Assembly (NCBI GenBank): GCA_030407315.1
Contig: JALQPE010002802.1
Span: forward strand, 1 to 64,000
Length of the DNA: 64,000 bases
DNA from: Asparagopsis taxiformis
Lineage: Eukaryota > Rhodophyta > Florideophyceae > Bonnemaisoniales > Bonnemaisoniaceae
Reading direction: 5' to 3'
Shown here: one piece after another, positions 30,720 through 41,298 of the stretch
Layout: each line of letters starts with the position of its first letter
Position numbering within the stretch: position 1 is the stretch's first letter
Made by a program: the position numbers and the translations under genes
The notes under the pieces: generated by a model
What the model saw: only the letters and a program-made list of their open reading frames with translations
What the model was told of the DNA's origin: nothing
Databases searched by the model: none

Positions 30720-33700
30720 CTTGTCCTGAAAACCCGTCCTCCCACATAAGTTTATATTCTGTTACCTACCCTAGAGCTCTAATGACGTGCCCAGTCCCAA
30801 GTTTCGTACCTGGTGCTGGGCAGAATGGCTAATTAGCGTACTTCATTCTAAGGATGAAGTCGACATTCTGTCGCGTCTGCAGCCATAACATGCTGTTGGC
30901 GCCGATTACAGCGGTGATTACACCGTTTGTGACGTAGCCATCGGCGCCGATGATTTATGCGCCGTAACACTTCAACGCGCCTACCACACACGCAATGTAC
31001 TGTCATATTAGGTTTTCTCAAATCCTCGTCCGCCCACACGCTCAATTCATGCATGCATTCCCTCACCGCCTTCCACTCGCGTCACACGCACCCTTTCGCC
31101 CGTCTAAATGCCCCCTTGCCTTGACATCCCTCATATATCAACTGGTTCGACTCGCACCGCGTTGGTCCACTTAGCATGACCATAGTCGCCGCGCCCATTC
31201 TTCGACCACATTCGCCGTCCAGTCGCGCCCAATCCCAACTGCCGCACACATACATAAACGAGCTTCCCATGATCACTTCCGCCCGGGCTGTCCCAACGGG
31301 CATACGATGCCATCCATACTCTGTCCGCAGATGAGCTCAACTCCCTTGTGCCAATCACTTGACGCCATTCGCACCTTCCACACACCCACCTCGCTGTTTC
31401 TTACTATCCTTCACACACACCTCGCTCCTGCCCAATCACATCTTCCAGTCTGTCACACTCGGTGATGCCAATCCGTCCCAGTAACGAGGTCGCAATATCG
31501 TCGACCTCGCTATTGAGACAATGTAAACAAAGAGGTTTTTCACCACACCCTGTGATCCATGACTTGACCAACTGAGACCGTGAGCCGGATAACGTTGAAA
31601 TGTTTATTCTTGAACTGCATCTTGAGATGTATTGAACACTTGCACAGCAGTCCCCCATCCCTGGACAGCGAGCCAGTCGTTGCACTCGGGTGTCAATCAA
31701 GTGAATGCAGTGTGTCAACGTGCCTTGTACAAAAACTTGGACCGGCTCTTGCGCCCCTGCCACTGCTCAAGCGTATCCAGATACTTGAGTGTGCCAGTCC
31801 AGAGTCTTAATATTCAGGTTGATGCATGTGAGCTGCCAAAATAGTCCAAATGGAACATATGACGATTTACGCCGAACAAACATGTTGTCCTGCACAGCGT
31901 TGTTCTCTAGTGTTGCGCACTACACCATCTATCCCTTACTATCTAAACGAACAGCTTAAAAATGCTACATCTACAAGCACCAGTGGTGGACTGGGCTCGT
32001 CTGTCTTCCAAGAGTTTCCAGAATGGGATGTGGATATGGTTATGACTTCAACGACAACAGCGTGTGGTGAATGATGAGCGAAAAGTTTGTTTACTCGTTG
32101 CTTTCACTCGCAGTCTGCCCTGCGTCATGGTGCAATGCGATACAAATTGCTACTGGGAAAGAAGCTTTACAGAGTGAGGCAATGGTAAGGTGTCGGATAC
32201 ATACCGACGCTTCTCATACAAAGCTATATTTGTAAAAGTCAGTAGTATACAGTGTACGTGAGCATTGCATTGCATCGCATCTAGTAAGCGCGCACACGAA
32301 CGCACAAATACAGATGCACGCACTGGCGATTGATTCACAACGAGCGCAACTAGTCCACAACAACCATTTGATTGAAGCTCTCCGGGTGATTCTAGCAGCA
32401 ACGCATCTGCAATGGTTACGACACTAAGCTGTTGGAAAGGACCTGCAAGCAAGTTTCAAACACAAGGCCACACCAGCAGCAGAAAGAAAAAGTACATTTG
32501 TAATGAAATGCCACCGATATATTGCCTCCATCTTGGTTTCAGTGTTAGTTTGTGTAGAGCTGCCGCTGTGGTGAATAAGAGCGTTCCGTGTTTCAACAAG
32601 CGTATTAAGAAATACATATGTGACTGTGAGCGACATGCGGTGGCATGTTGTTGCGTTACAGACGGTTAGATGATGATGTGAGGGAAGCAGCGATGCAAGA
32701 ACTAGGCGCACATGTAACGCCAACAAAGATGCACACTGTGTTGCATTGAGAGTGCTGCGCGATGTTGGGGCGAGAGAGGAGGTCGACGTGGTGCAGACAT
32801 CACACATCATTCCATTCAATTATATTCCACCAATACCCGTCAGGTGTATAGAAACTGTATGATTTCTCCCCAGACTCATCTCCCATCACTCCAGTAATCC
32901 CACTATCACCATTCCCACTCACGTTTCCATGGTACTCATGTACGTCACACATAGCGTAACCCGTCATCTTCTTAGGACCAGGATTGGACAAAGCAGTGGC
33001 GTCTTGGAGTCACCGGGACACCATCTGAGAGGTAGGAGTCTCCCCGACTGGTACTGTGACGAATGTGAACCACATCGGGGGTCATCGTAGTTGACTGTGT
33101 AGAGCTCATCGCCATCCCCTCGCTTAGTATCGAGCATAGCTTGTGAAATTCTAGGAAGCTTACTTGAATTAGATACATTTTTCAGTCCTAATGTTTGTCC
33201 ATAAAGCTAGGCTCCTCTTCGGCAGTAGGCACGAGACCGAAATGGGTGAATTGACTCGTGAGAAAGCGAGCAGACGTATCAATCTTTCCGTAACTAGTGA
33301 CATCGTAATCATATCGTTGAAATAACACGTGTGAGATTAATGGTGTGACCAGTAAAGATGCATGTACAAACGGATTGCAATGACAGTTGGAAGAACTGCC
33401 GGGTCGCTCGAATAGGCCTTCCAGGCTTGCAAAAAAGTGAGAACGGCACGCGCATTACGCAACGCCGCACGGTTGAGACAGGCGGGAAGATTGACATGCA
33501 AAATGGCCAGCATAAACAGGGAGGTCTGCAGAACAACGTGGACATTTTGTGCACAAAAGCGGTGCAAAAGCTGTGTCTCGGCGTGTCGAAACTCGAGCAC
33601 GACCGCCGACATGACGTGAAAAATGTGCACGTGTTCCTCAGAGAAGACGCGACGGAGGTCGAGCCACCTAGAGTCGCGCAGTGACGATCACACATTTGCC

Positions 33701-34857
33701 ATCGCAAAGTGGCACGCGTGCGCGAAGAAAAAGAGCCCGGAGGTGGTGAAGGGGGAGCGCGAGCGCGAGAAGCGGGATTCAAAAGGCGTCAATGCGCTGT
33801 GCATCATCAGTGAACATCAACCAATCGGTTTGGAAGCGACGATGCAGCGTGGTAGCGACGAACAGAAGCGCGTGTGGCGTCGCATTGGTGTCAATCAATT
33901 GCGTGCGTATGGACTGTGCGGATTGCCAACTACGCAAGGCGATGAGATAACGATCCGCTTGCGATACTTGTTTGCCACGGTCGAGTGTGGTCAATTGACC
34001 ACACTAGCATTAATGCTACTTGCACATTGGCGAGAGTGAACTGATGATTGGTTGTCATGAATTGTGGTTGGCGGCTTGATCCATGAAATTTTTTGTTGGA
34101 TATATTGTTGAAAGCGTGTGTTTTGTGGTGTGAGGCGTTTGGAAAATCTTGCAATCAGCCTTTCTGTGCGCCAGAAAAACCCATTTCCGAACAGCTGTCT
34201 CAACACACGTTCTGCTCGACAATTGGCTGTTTCGCATACCGGCGATGTTCACATTGTCAGCATCTCTCACACATGTACAAGTCGCAGGATTCAACATGGA
34301 GACGGCACCAGAGGAGATAACAGCTGTTTACGCTTTGGTTCACTCGGCGCATCGCGACTATGATCGCAAATAGCTCTCGAATTGAGAAAGTAATCAACTA
34401 TGGAACACTCTTCCGTATCTGTTTCAGTTCCTTCACGGAAGCCTCAGTGATTAGCTCGAAAAGCTCTTTCTGCACCAATTTTGTGCATCGCTGCTCCCAT
34501 TCGTGAACTCCTATTTATTCCCAACTTCCGTTCGGAAATTGAGGAATATGACGTCACATTCCTCAGCGATTGCAGGCCCTTCAGCACGATTCTAATTGTC
34601 ATCGCACTAAAATCGATAGTGTCATCTCCTATCCCAACTGACATAAACATGATTCTATTCTCTATTGGCAGAATAGGCTTCACTGAGACTAGAAACCTCA
34701 ATCCCATTCTAGGTCGGTCGATCTGCTATCCTCTTTCATTTATCCTCCCTCGTACTAACTTCGCTACCTACAAATATCTGTAAAGCTCGACCACAATTAC
34801 TATCTTCGTATACCACACACCATTACACCATTCCAATATTTACCTTCACACCAACAC
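30720..34857. other. long gene-free region inside the CACTA element
   Basis: Short ORFs occur on both strands (for instance 31404-31763 and 33309-33782, minus), but none has a recognisable motif, codon pattern or homologue elsewhere in the window. No tRNA, rRNA or repeat array was seen. I can assign no function to this 4 kb. Confidence 0.4.
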
Positions 34858-34889
34858 TATGCTCCATATTTCCTCTCAAGTCCACTCCA

Positions 34890-35261
34890 CGAGACAGTGT
34901 TGTGAACCAATACACGGTACTACCCGCAGACAATACAATTTGCTATCTACACTACTGTCTACAGATTTACCCAGACAGTGCAGTAATACAATACAATGCA
35001 CTGCCTCAGACAGTAAAATGTACTGTCTGCACATACTGTCTGGCGGCAACACTTCCGGACAGTAAAATTTACTGTTCTGGACAGTAAATTTTACTGTTTT
35101 TGGTACTGCCCAGATTTCGTGCCAGTTTATTGCTGCAGCAGTATTCTGAAATTTCCAGACAGTAAATTTTACTGTCTCCGCGCACTGTCTTGGCCAGACA
35201 GTAATTTTTACTGTCTCAGACAGTAAATTTACTGTCTTTTTTCATTCCCAACACCGTAGTG
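34890..35261 (+). repeat. CACTA end B with ACAGTAAA/TTTACTGT repeats
   Basis: At least ten (A)CAGTAAA or TTTACTGT motifs in alternating orientation precede the terminal CAACACCGTAGTG. The internal sequence differs from end A; only the 13-bp terminus and the repeat motif are shared, as is normal for the two ends of a CACTA element. Confidence 0.8.
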
Positions 35262-36400
35262 TTGTCCAGAGCATCCTTTGCCAGTCCATGGAGGAGATGG
35301 TCAATTCCAACAAACGTCGAACGGTATGGGTCCAGAATAGCAGGCACGACAGGGATTCGTAGACCATCGTTTCCGAGCGGTGTCCCGGTTGGAACCAGCC
35401 CTTTGGACCTAGCTTCATGAAGTAGTCTTTCAATGAGATGCAATGGAGTGTCTGTGATATTTTGCACTGTTCTCAAACCCAGATACTTCAAGATGTTTGC
35501 AGAACTTTCCGATGACTGAACAGCAGCTGTTCGCTCGGATGTGCGAAAGTGTGTATCAGAGCTCGAATGTAAACGGGTGTCGTAGCCAAACTGCGAGTTC
35601 TTCCCATATTTCCCCCCTCTTACAAAGAAACACAAATGGCATGGGCAGTCTGCGCTGTGCCCCATGACATCCAGCACATGAGAACAGGCAGGATAATCCG
35701 ATACGAAACCAATAAAGTCCAGGAAAATTAGACATTCATTGCCGTCTGGATCGACATCACGAAACCCCGACGTACATCCTTGAATAATGTCTCTAGAGAT
35801 ATGTCGAAGGATATGGTTTGTACTAACACCAGGACCTGTGACACCGATAACGCGCACAGCAGAACTGTTCCGGCGACAGTCCAGCGGAAGACCCATTGGG
35901 AGCATATAGCATCCTCCAGCACTCCCTTTCTTACCAGAGGCTTCATTGAAGTCATCGCAGTATAAAAGAAATGGATAGACGTAGTATGTGGTACCGCAGC
36001 TGAGAACCCCACGGAGATGTGTAGGATGAAAGGGGCTGGAGTTTGTGCCTGGTTTCAATAACTTGACATTATTGATTGCACGAGTTCCGCCGACAACTTT
36101 GTAATGCCCTTCAGAGTTGACGAGAAAGAGCAATTTTTGGTGATGGGCCTGGCGGTCCGGGAGAGCTGACGACAAGCCCAATGAAGAACTGTATACCACA
36201 ATTTTGAGTAGGGTTACACTCAGGACTGGGTGATAAAACTGTCAGGTGATCACCCGGCCGAGCGTATTTCCGGAACGACTCTTTCTGAAGGATGAAGGCG
36301 GACCCATAGGAATGCGGGGAGACCGAAAGCCTACTATGAAATGTGGCACCGGAGTTTATCCATGAAGAAGATGTGATAGCTTTGAACGACTCATGGCTGG
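35262..36400 (-). pseudogene. CACTA-family transposase, N-terminal and central part
   Basis: The main frame runs from about 36199 to 35262, with a probable upstream continuation in another frame to about 36400 (ESFRKYARPGDHLTVLS). Motifs: YYVYPFLLYCDDFNEASGKK; a GHSADCPCHLCFF Cys motif; and FVGIDHLLHGLAKDAL, matching the D-x-x-H-x-L-x-x-G-x-x-K-D signature of this transposase group. The ORF is cut at 35262 by the CACTA insertion and resumes at 20615. Its 5' part is lost at the chromovirus LTR near 36477. The reading past 35262 into the element is meaningless. Confidence 0.7.
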
Positions 36401-36476
36401 AAGATAGTGATTCATGTTGGAAAAGGGAACTGAGAGTAGGTAGAAAATCCGCAAAGCGGCAAAACCACCCTACAGG

Positions 36477-37091
36477 TGTCCCGAGCCTCGGTGGTGTGGT
36501 AGAGCAAGCGAATCTTGCGTCAACCGCCAATAGCGAGTATACCCCGAAAGGTCTGCCGGTAATACCGGGTGAAGGTTGGGGGGTGCTCACGCACGAAGTG
36601 CGTATTGATGGAGCGAAAGACGTAACCCGTCGAGCTGTATAGCTAAAGCTAATTCGTCCTAGAAGGATAGAAAAGAGCGATGCAAACACTGTTCAGTGGA
36701 GTCGTAAATTCCACGTGAGTTTACGTTACCTCTAAAAGGTTAAGCACTCTGGCTAATCCAGAGGCGTTTTATACTAGTCTAAGTTACTGTAAACAGTTAG
36801 GGTAGGTAGACAGTTAGGAATAAATATCCTTATGTGCACCAATCAGATCCCTGATTATGGCGACTGCGGGAGCCCGCGAGATCACCGACTGTTAGTGTTA
36901 CAGTGTAAAGTTAGCTGAGTCAGCTTAGTTAAAATTTGCCCCTTGTGGGGTCTTTAGTTGTCCCAATGGGTCCCTCTCCCTCACTGGTCTGAGGTACAGC
37001 GAGGCTGTTTCCATTGGTTATTCCCGAACCGGGGTCGTCCAATAGGATGTCGACACGACCCCACCAGGGCAGACCACTCCGTGGTATGACA
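36477..37091 (-). repeat. putative chromovirus 3' LTR
   Basis: The right boundary is well supported: on the minus strand a purine tract (GGAGGGGGCGA) is followed directly by TGTCATACCACGG at 37091. The left boundary at 36477 is chosen for TGTC...GACA symmetry and for the end of transposase homology; it is uncertain. The length would be 615 bp. The other LTR is absent because a copia element truncates the chromovirus. Confidence 0.5.
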
Positions 37092-37105
37092 TCGCCCCCT
37101 CCTAA
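37092..37105 (-). other. polypurine tract of the chromovirus
   Basis: TTAGGAGGGGGCGA on the minus strand, adjoining the LTR. It would prime plus-strand DNA synthesis. Confidence 0.6.
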
Positions 37106-37552
37106 GCCAATTGTCGTCCCGACAATTAAAATTCCAAAAATCCGTTGATTTTAAATTCCCAAATAATTTCCACCGCCGTGGCCGGCCAGTCGGGTAAAAA
37201 TTTTGCGCGCCAAAAATTGGCTGTTATATTTACCCGTGCACACGGTTCCACCCCGAGCCTCGCTCATCCATCTGACTCACGACCCTTCGGGTTTCTTCAT
37301 CCTCTTCACCGGCACTGCCGTGTTTTCCAGCCCGCCGTTCCGGATTGCGAAGCGATCGCCTGCCTGGCGATTTGAATTCCGTACCTTTCGGTAGCTTGCT
37401 TGCGTGATACGCGACCTTTCTTGCGTTAAGGGTAACACCCGCTTTGCGTATTTTAGGTGTCCCTTCGGGTTTCAAGAAAAAGGCTCACGCCTGCTGCGAC
37501 CGTACGGCTTGTCCGTTGATTTCTTCTTTGGCGATCACTAACTCCAGTGGAG

Positions 37553-37561
37553 TGTATATAA
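37553..37561 (+). promoter_or_regulatory. TATA-like box before the antisense ORF
   Basis: TATATAAGG lies 27 bases before the ATG at 37580. A TATA box usually places the start about 30 bases downstream, which would put it at or just past this ATG. Either the leader is extremely short, or translation starts at a later ATG, or the box is fortuitous. Confidence 0.4.
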
Positions 37562-37579
37562 GGGCGGAAGATCATCAGC

Positions 37580-40327
37580 ATGGCTGCACACGGTAACAGC
37601 CCACAAGGCAACATGCCTCCTCGTTCAACCCGGGCGTCTTCTCGCCGACCAACAACACGCCACCAGGCGTCGCGCGCGAATGCGACTCCGGCTACGCCGT
37701 CAACAAACCCTTCGGCATCTGCCGCTGTAGCCCCTGCTTCTTCTGCGCAGCCGCCGGCTACCGGTTCTCAAGTCCCGCCCTCTTCAGGGAATGTTCAAGC
37801 ACAGGCTCCGTCGCCGTCATCCACTCGCCGTTCCACGGAACCCTCGCCGAAGGGGACGCCTCTCAAGGCCAAGTCAAGTCATCCGGCTGCGCCGTCGAAG
37901 GCAATTGCTCCTGCCAGTGACCCTCGCCCGGAGGTAGAAGAAGTGGAAGTCCAACGGAACACTCCGCGTTCGCCGCCAATCGACAAGCAGGGTTCTCCCC
38001 GTTCGCCTCGCCAGACGCCGGAACCGGAAGAGATTGTTGTTGATGCCCCCGCTGCTTCGCAGCCTGTTCCGACCCCCGCAACTGCCGTCGCTCCTGCCAC
38101 CACAGGTCGTACCATCGTTCCCCGACCCTCGGAGTATCCGGATCCATATGCGCGGAAGCCCGCTACGGCTGAGCCGGTCGCGTCCAGGAATCCTTACGAA
38201 GACTTGTACAGCCGTAATCGGCAATTTGTTCTTGATGCTCGTAATCGCCAAGCGATCGAAGAAGTTAACCGCGGGGCTGTGGCCAGCAACTCGACGCTAG
38301 CGGCGTATGCTTATGGTGGAAGCGGGACGGCACAGCCGCAAGATACAAGCTTGGGTAGAGGTCCTCTTGTGGATCCATATCAATCTTCCGTTCCCGTGGG
38401 GAGTTCGGCGGCACCGACTTACTCTTCCCCAAAAAGGGTACCGGCTCCTTCCGCCGACTGGCGTCGCGAGGGCGAATTTTATCATTCGAATGCTTCGGAA
38501 CTCATGGTCTTTGACTCACACGAGTTGCCTTTTGCAAGGTATTTGCGAGCTCCTTGGGAGTATTATCCCTTCGCCCGTCTACCCCTCCGGGAGTTCGTGA
38601 ACGAGAACCACACCGACTTGCGTCGAGATCTTCGTCTGATGGTAGGCGTCAAACGCCGTAATCCCCATGCGCTGCCAAACAGCTGGTCAGCTTACGCTCA
38701 ACTTCCTTCTTGTCGGCCGATGCGGCATTTTCGTGTTCCTCACACTTTGCAGTGTGACCGCACTTTTCTTCTTCACCCAGGCGATGCCTTGTATGTTGAG
38801 CGGATGACCCGTCGGCTGTTCGAGCCTCATTCGAACCAGGGAAGTATTCCGGATTTACCTATCACTACGTCAAGGTGGTTTGTGTATCCACCCCGCCCGG
38901 ATACCGGTATGTTGGAATGTTATATGCGTGTACACGCTCGATACCTGACTCGGTCCACAAGCTTGCAAGTGTCGTCACTTGACTACCGAGTGTTCGGTTA
39001 TCGCGCGAACCGCAACATCACTAACCGGACGGCGAACTTGGCTGTGTCGACAGCGGAGTTGAACGCGACACTTGAAGATTCCCGCTGGGAAGGCGAGAAC
39101 TCGCCGCCCTTATGCTTGCCTATTGGGGATACACCAGCGATGCTGTACTTCCACAGTGTGGTCGAAGCCGATCCCCGTCCTTGGGTGAAGTCTCGGTTCC
39201 TGGACTACGTCCTTCTGGAGCGTGAACTCCTTATTGGGTTGGAGATGGCGCGTCTCGTGGAGACGAGGGGATTCATTCCGGTATTAACCAAGCACTTGGC
39301 TGCGTCGGCCGTCACTACCTGGAAGGCTTTCCATGAGGTACCGTTATCACCGGCTGTACCGAGGACGCGTAGCGTGGATGCGAAGGTCATTGTCGACCTC
39401 CTCGAGGCTTCCTACAAGACCACCGAAGGTATCGAGGAGATTTCTTGTGCGATTGAAGGCGTGTCGCCGGAGAAGATCATTCCGTACTCGCATCCGAGTC
39501 TCCCGTTCAAGCCGGCTAAGCTGACAGCGTATTATACCCGAGACGGGGTGGTGGTGGAGACGCCTCCCTTCCGTCGCAATGGCGAGTTCGCCGATGACGG
39601 TTATTACGCGGAAGAGCCTGCAAGTTACTCCGACGGAGATTTGGAGGATTACTTATACAAGCCCGAACGGGAGATGCATGTACCACGCCCTGGGCGTTCT
39701 ACTCCGGCTGGATATCGACACGCTGATCCCGGCTTCTCGCCTCACCCGACTGTGCCAGTCGCGCCCGCTCCTTACGAACCTGGGGTTCCACAATCAAGTG
39801 TTCATCCGCCAGTCCCGCGGGGCTTGGCACAACCGACCCGTCAGGGCTCTTCGTCTCCTTCGGAAGCTCCGTTTCTGTCGCCCGATCGTCGATCGGGTCA
39901 GTCCGTGGATCGTGATGGCCAGGCCGGTCGTTCTACCGCTCCTGCGGATGTACTTGGGTCCCTTTTAACTTCAGCGGAGCTGTTCTCGGTTACGAAGGTG
40001 CGCGAATTGGCGGAGACTCTTGGTGATGGCCAACTTTCGTCGGTATTCCCTCCGCGGGTTAGCGGTTACCCCGTTCGTGGAGCGTTGAATACCTTGGCAA
40101 TGACGTGTATCACGTTGGGTACCCGGTACAAGGCTAGTCGCGAGCGACGAGATGCTGCCGAAACGCGCTATCGTGCGGAACGTGCGGGTCGCCGCTTAGC
40201 GGAAGAGAAGAACTCTCGATGGGAGCAAGATGCAGCTGCGAGGCAGAAGGTGTTTGACGAACTGCAGACACGAGTCCAGGAATTGGAAGAGGAGTTGCGC
40301 TTGGCGCGGCGTCGTATACCGCATTAG
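37580..40327 (+). CDS. large antisense ORF of the chromovirus, unknown function
   Basis: 915 codons from ATG to TAG, opposite in strand to RT and integrase and lying between the chromodomain and the 3' LTR. Residues 1-300 are Pro/Ser/Ala/Thr-rich and probably disordered. The middle (about 310-690) looks globular, with PFARYLRAPWEYYPFARLPL and WFVYPPRPDTGMLECYMRVH. About 700-800 is again disordered. The last 80 residues form a strong Arg/Glu coiled coil (ERRDAAETRYRAERAGRRLA). I recognise no domain. Additional antisense ORFs in this position are known from some plant Ty3/gypsy families. The length and the intact frame in an otherwise damaged element suggest a real gene. Confidence 0.7.
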   Translation: MAAHGNSPQGNMPPRSTRASSRRPTTRHQASRANATPATPSTNPSASAAVAPASSAQPPATGSQVPPSSGNVQAQAPSPSSTRRSTEPSPKGTPLKAKSSHPAAPSKAIAPASDPRPEVEEVEVQRNTPRSPPIDKQGSPRSPRQTPEPEEIVVDAPAASQPVPTPATAVAPATTGRTIVPRPSEYPDPYARKPATAEPVASRNPYEDLYSRNRQFVLDARNRQAIEEVNRGAVASNSTLAAYAYGGSGTAQPQDTSLGRGPLVDPYQSSVPVGSSAAPTYSSPKRVPAPSADWRREGEFYHSNASELMVFDSHELPFARYLRAPWEYYPFARLPLREFVNENHTDLRRDLRLMVGVKRRNPHALPNSWSAYAQLPSCRPMRHFRVPHTLQCDRTFLLHPGDALYVERMTRRLFEPHSNQGSIPDLPITTSRWFVYPPRPDTGMLECYMRVHARYLTRSTSLQVSSLDYRVFGYRANRNITNRTANLAVSTAELNATLEDSRWEGENSPPLCLPIGDTPAMLYFHSVVEADPRPWVKSRFLDYVLLERELLIGLEMARLVETRGFIPVLTKHLAASAVTTWKAFHEVPLSPAVPRTRSVDAKVIVDLLEASYKTTEGIEEISCAIEGVSPEKIIPYSHPSLPFKPAKLTAYYTRDGVVVETPPFRRNGEFADDGYYAEEPASYSDGDLEDYLYKPEREMHVPRPGRSTPAGYRHADPGFSPHPTVPVAPAPYEPGVPQSSVHPPVPRGLAQPTRQGSSSPSEAPFLSPDRRSGQSVDRDGQAGRSTAPADVLGSLLTSAELFSVTKVRELAETLGDGQLSSVFPPRVSGYPVRGALNTLAMTCITLGTRYKASRERRDAAETRYRAERAGRRLAEEKNSRWEQDAAARQKVFDELQTRVQELEEELRLARRRIPH

Positions 40328-40768
40328 CGAGGAAGGGATACGCCTAGCGCCCTGGGAACCCCAGCCAGTCTTCAACCTCAAGGAGGGACTTCCGGACGTC
40401 GCCGGGATAGGTCACCCTCTGGTCGAGATGATGGTCGAAATGTTCGCGCTAGGCGCTCCATGCCGGTTGATGTTGATACGCCGCTGCTACAGCTTGTTGA
40501 TACGCCTGACCCGCCCAGGGCGGATTCACCTTCGGTATCCGACGATGTGGATATTCCATCCCCGATGGCACCGGTTCCCTCAGCTCCCGCTGCGTCTCGA
40601 CATCGCCCTCCGGCTCGGTTGCCTACTTCCCATAGGGATTCTGGCCGTGTGCGTCCTCGTGACACTCGCCGGTCCACGGCTCAGCATCCGACCAACCGGT
40701 CCTTGAGGCCATCCCCATCCTATCCTTCGCATCAGCGTCCTCGTCCTTCCGACAACTTCCGTCGTTAA
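40328..40768 (+). CDS. in-frame extension of the antisense ORF past one TAG
   Basis: The same frame stays open for 146 codons after the TAG at 40325-40327 and ends in TAA at 40766-40768. Composition is Arg/Pro/Ser-rich (PSGRDDGRNVRARRSMPVDV). There is an ATG at 40460, but the codons before it are open too. It could be a read-through extension, the result of one point mutation, or chance. Confidence 0.4.
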   Translation, partial: RGRDTPSALGTPASLQPQGGTSGRRRDRSPSGRDDGRNVRARRSMPVDVDTPLLQLVDTPDPPRADSPSVSDDVDIPSPMAPVPSAPAASRHRPPARLPTSHRDSGRVRPRDTRRSTAQHPTNRSLRPSPSYPSHQRPRPSDNFRR

Positions 40769-41100
40769 CGTCTTCCTTCCCTAACCGGGTTATCTTCTTA
40801 TACGCATTTGCGTCTTGTCTTCAGGTTAGATCGTTCATCCATGCGCCGTGTGCGGCTTGATCATGTTTACCATTAAAAGGTTGGAATGTTTTTGTTTTTG
40901 TGGAATTTTTCTTTGGCCAGTTGGCTTCATACTTCTACCGAGTCCGGTGTTTGGTGTTTGGCCAACCCACCGGGTGCTTCTCGTGGTACCTTACCGTCTC
41001 CTTTTCGTGCTCCCTCGCAGTGACGCTGCAACCACTAGCCGTTCTACTTGACGCTTCTGCGTACAATCAGCCTAGCTGTGGGGCAACCCTATATCTTTAC

Positions 41101-41298
41101 TTATCGGCGCTTCTTAGCCGTTCGTCTTTTAGACGTTTTCTTAGCCGCTTGGCGGGTCCGCTTACGGAAGTATCGGGAGATTTGTTCGTCAGGCACGTTG
41201 TGCCGTTGCGTCCACGTGGGTTCACGGTATCCGTACCACCTTACGAGGAACCACTCCTCATTATCGTCGTCGACGACATGGTCAAGTCGTCTATGGCG
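41101..41298 (-). CDS. chromodomain at the end of the chromovirus integrase, frame-shifted
   Basis: In the frame next to the integrase ORF the minus strand reads DNEEWFLVRWYGYREPTWTQ followed by RHNVPDEQISRYFRKR and a basic tail ending in TAA at 41101-41103. The aromatic residues and the W-x-x-x-x-N-V pattern match chromodomains of Ty3/gypsy chromoviruses, which steer integration to particular histone marks. The integrase frame itself stops at 41241 after missing this domain, so a single-base change near 41290-41310 separates them. Confidence 0.7.
   Translation of the reverse strand, partial: RHRRLDHVVDDDNEEWFLVRWYGYREPTWTQRHNVPDEQISRYFRKRTRQAAKKTSKRRTAKKRR

Larger units (their letters stand above)
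20616..35261 (+). mobile_element. 14.6-kb CACTA element inserted in a transposase gene
   Basis: The left end is CACTACGGTGTTG at 20616 and the right end CAACACCGTAGTG finishes at 35261, both with ACAGTA-rich subterminal repeats. TT flanks each end (20614-20615 and 35262-35263), a 2-bp duplication as expected for CACTA elements. Excising the element and one TT restores an open frame across the flanking transposase (…DALDN then AFSSL). Content: an unknown decayed gene (23188-25362), palindromic foldback modules, a second partial CACTA left end (27077) and a 172-bp tandem repeat. No transposase of its own was seen, so it would depend on another element. Confidence 0.85.

Noticed and set aside
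30848..34363. Numerous 60-157 codon ORFs on both strands
   Set aside because: No motif, no repeats elsewhere, and overlapping frames on both strands with similar lengths, as expected by chance.
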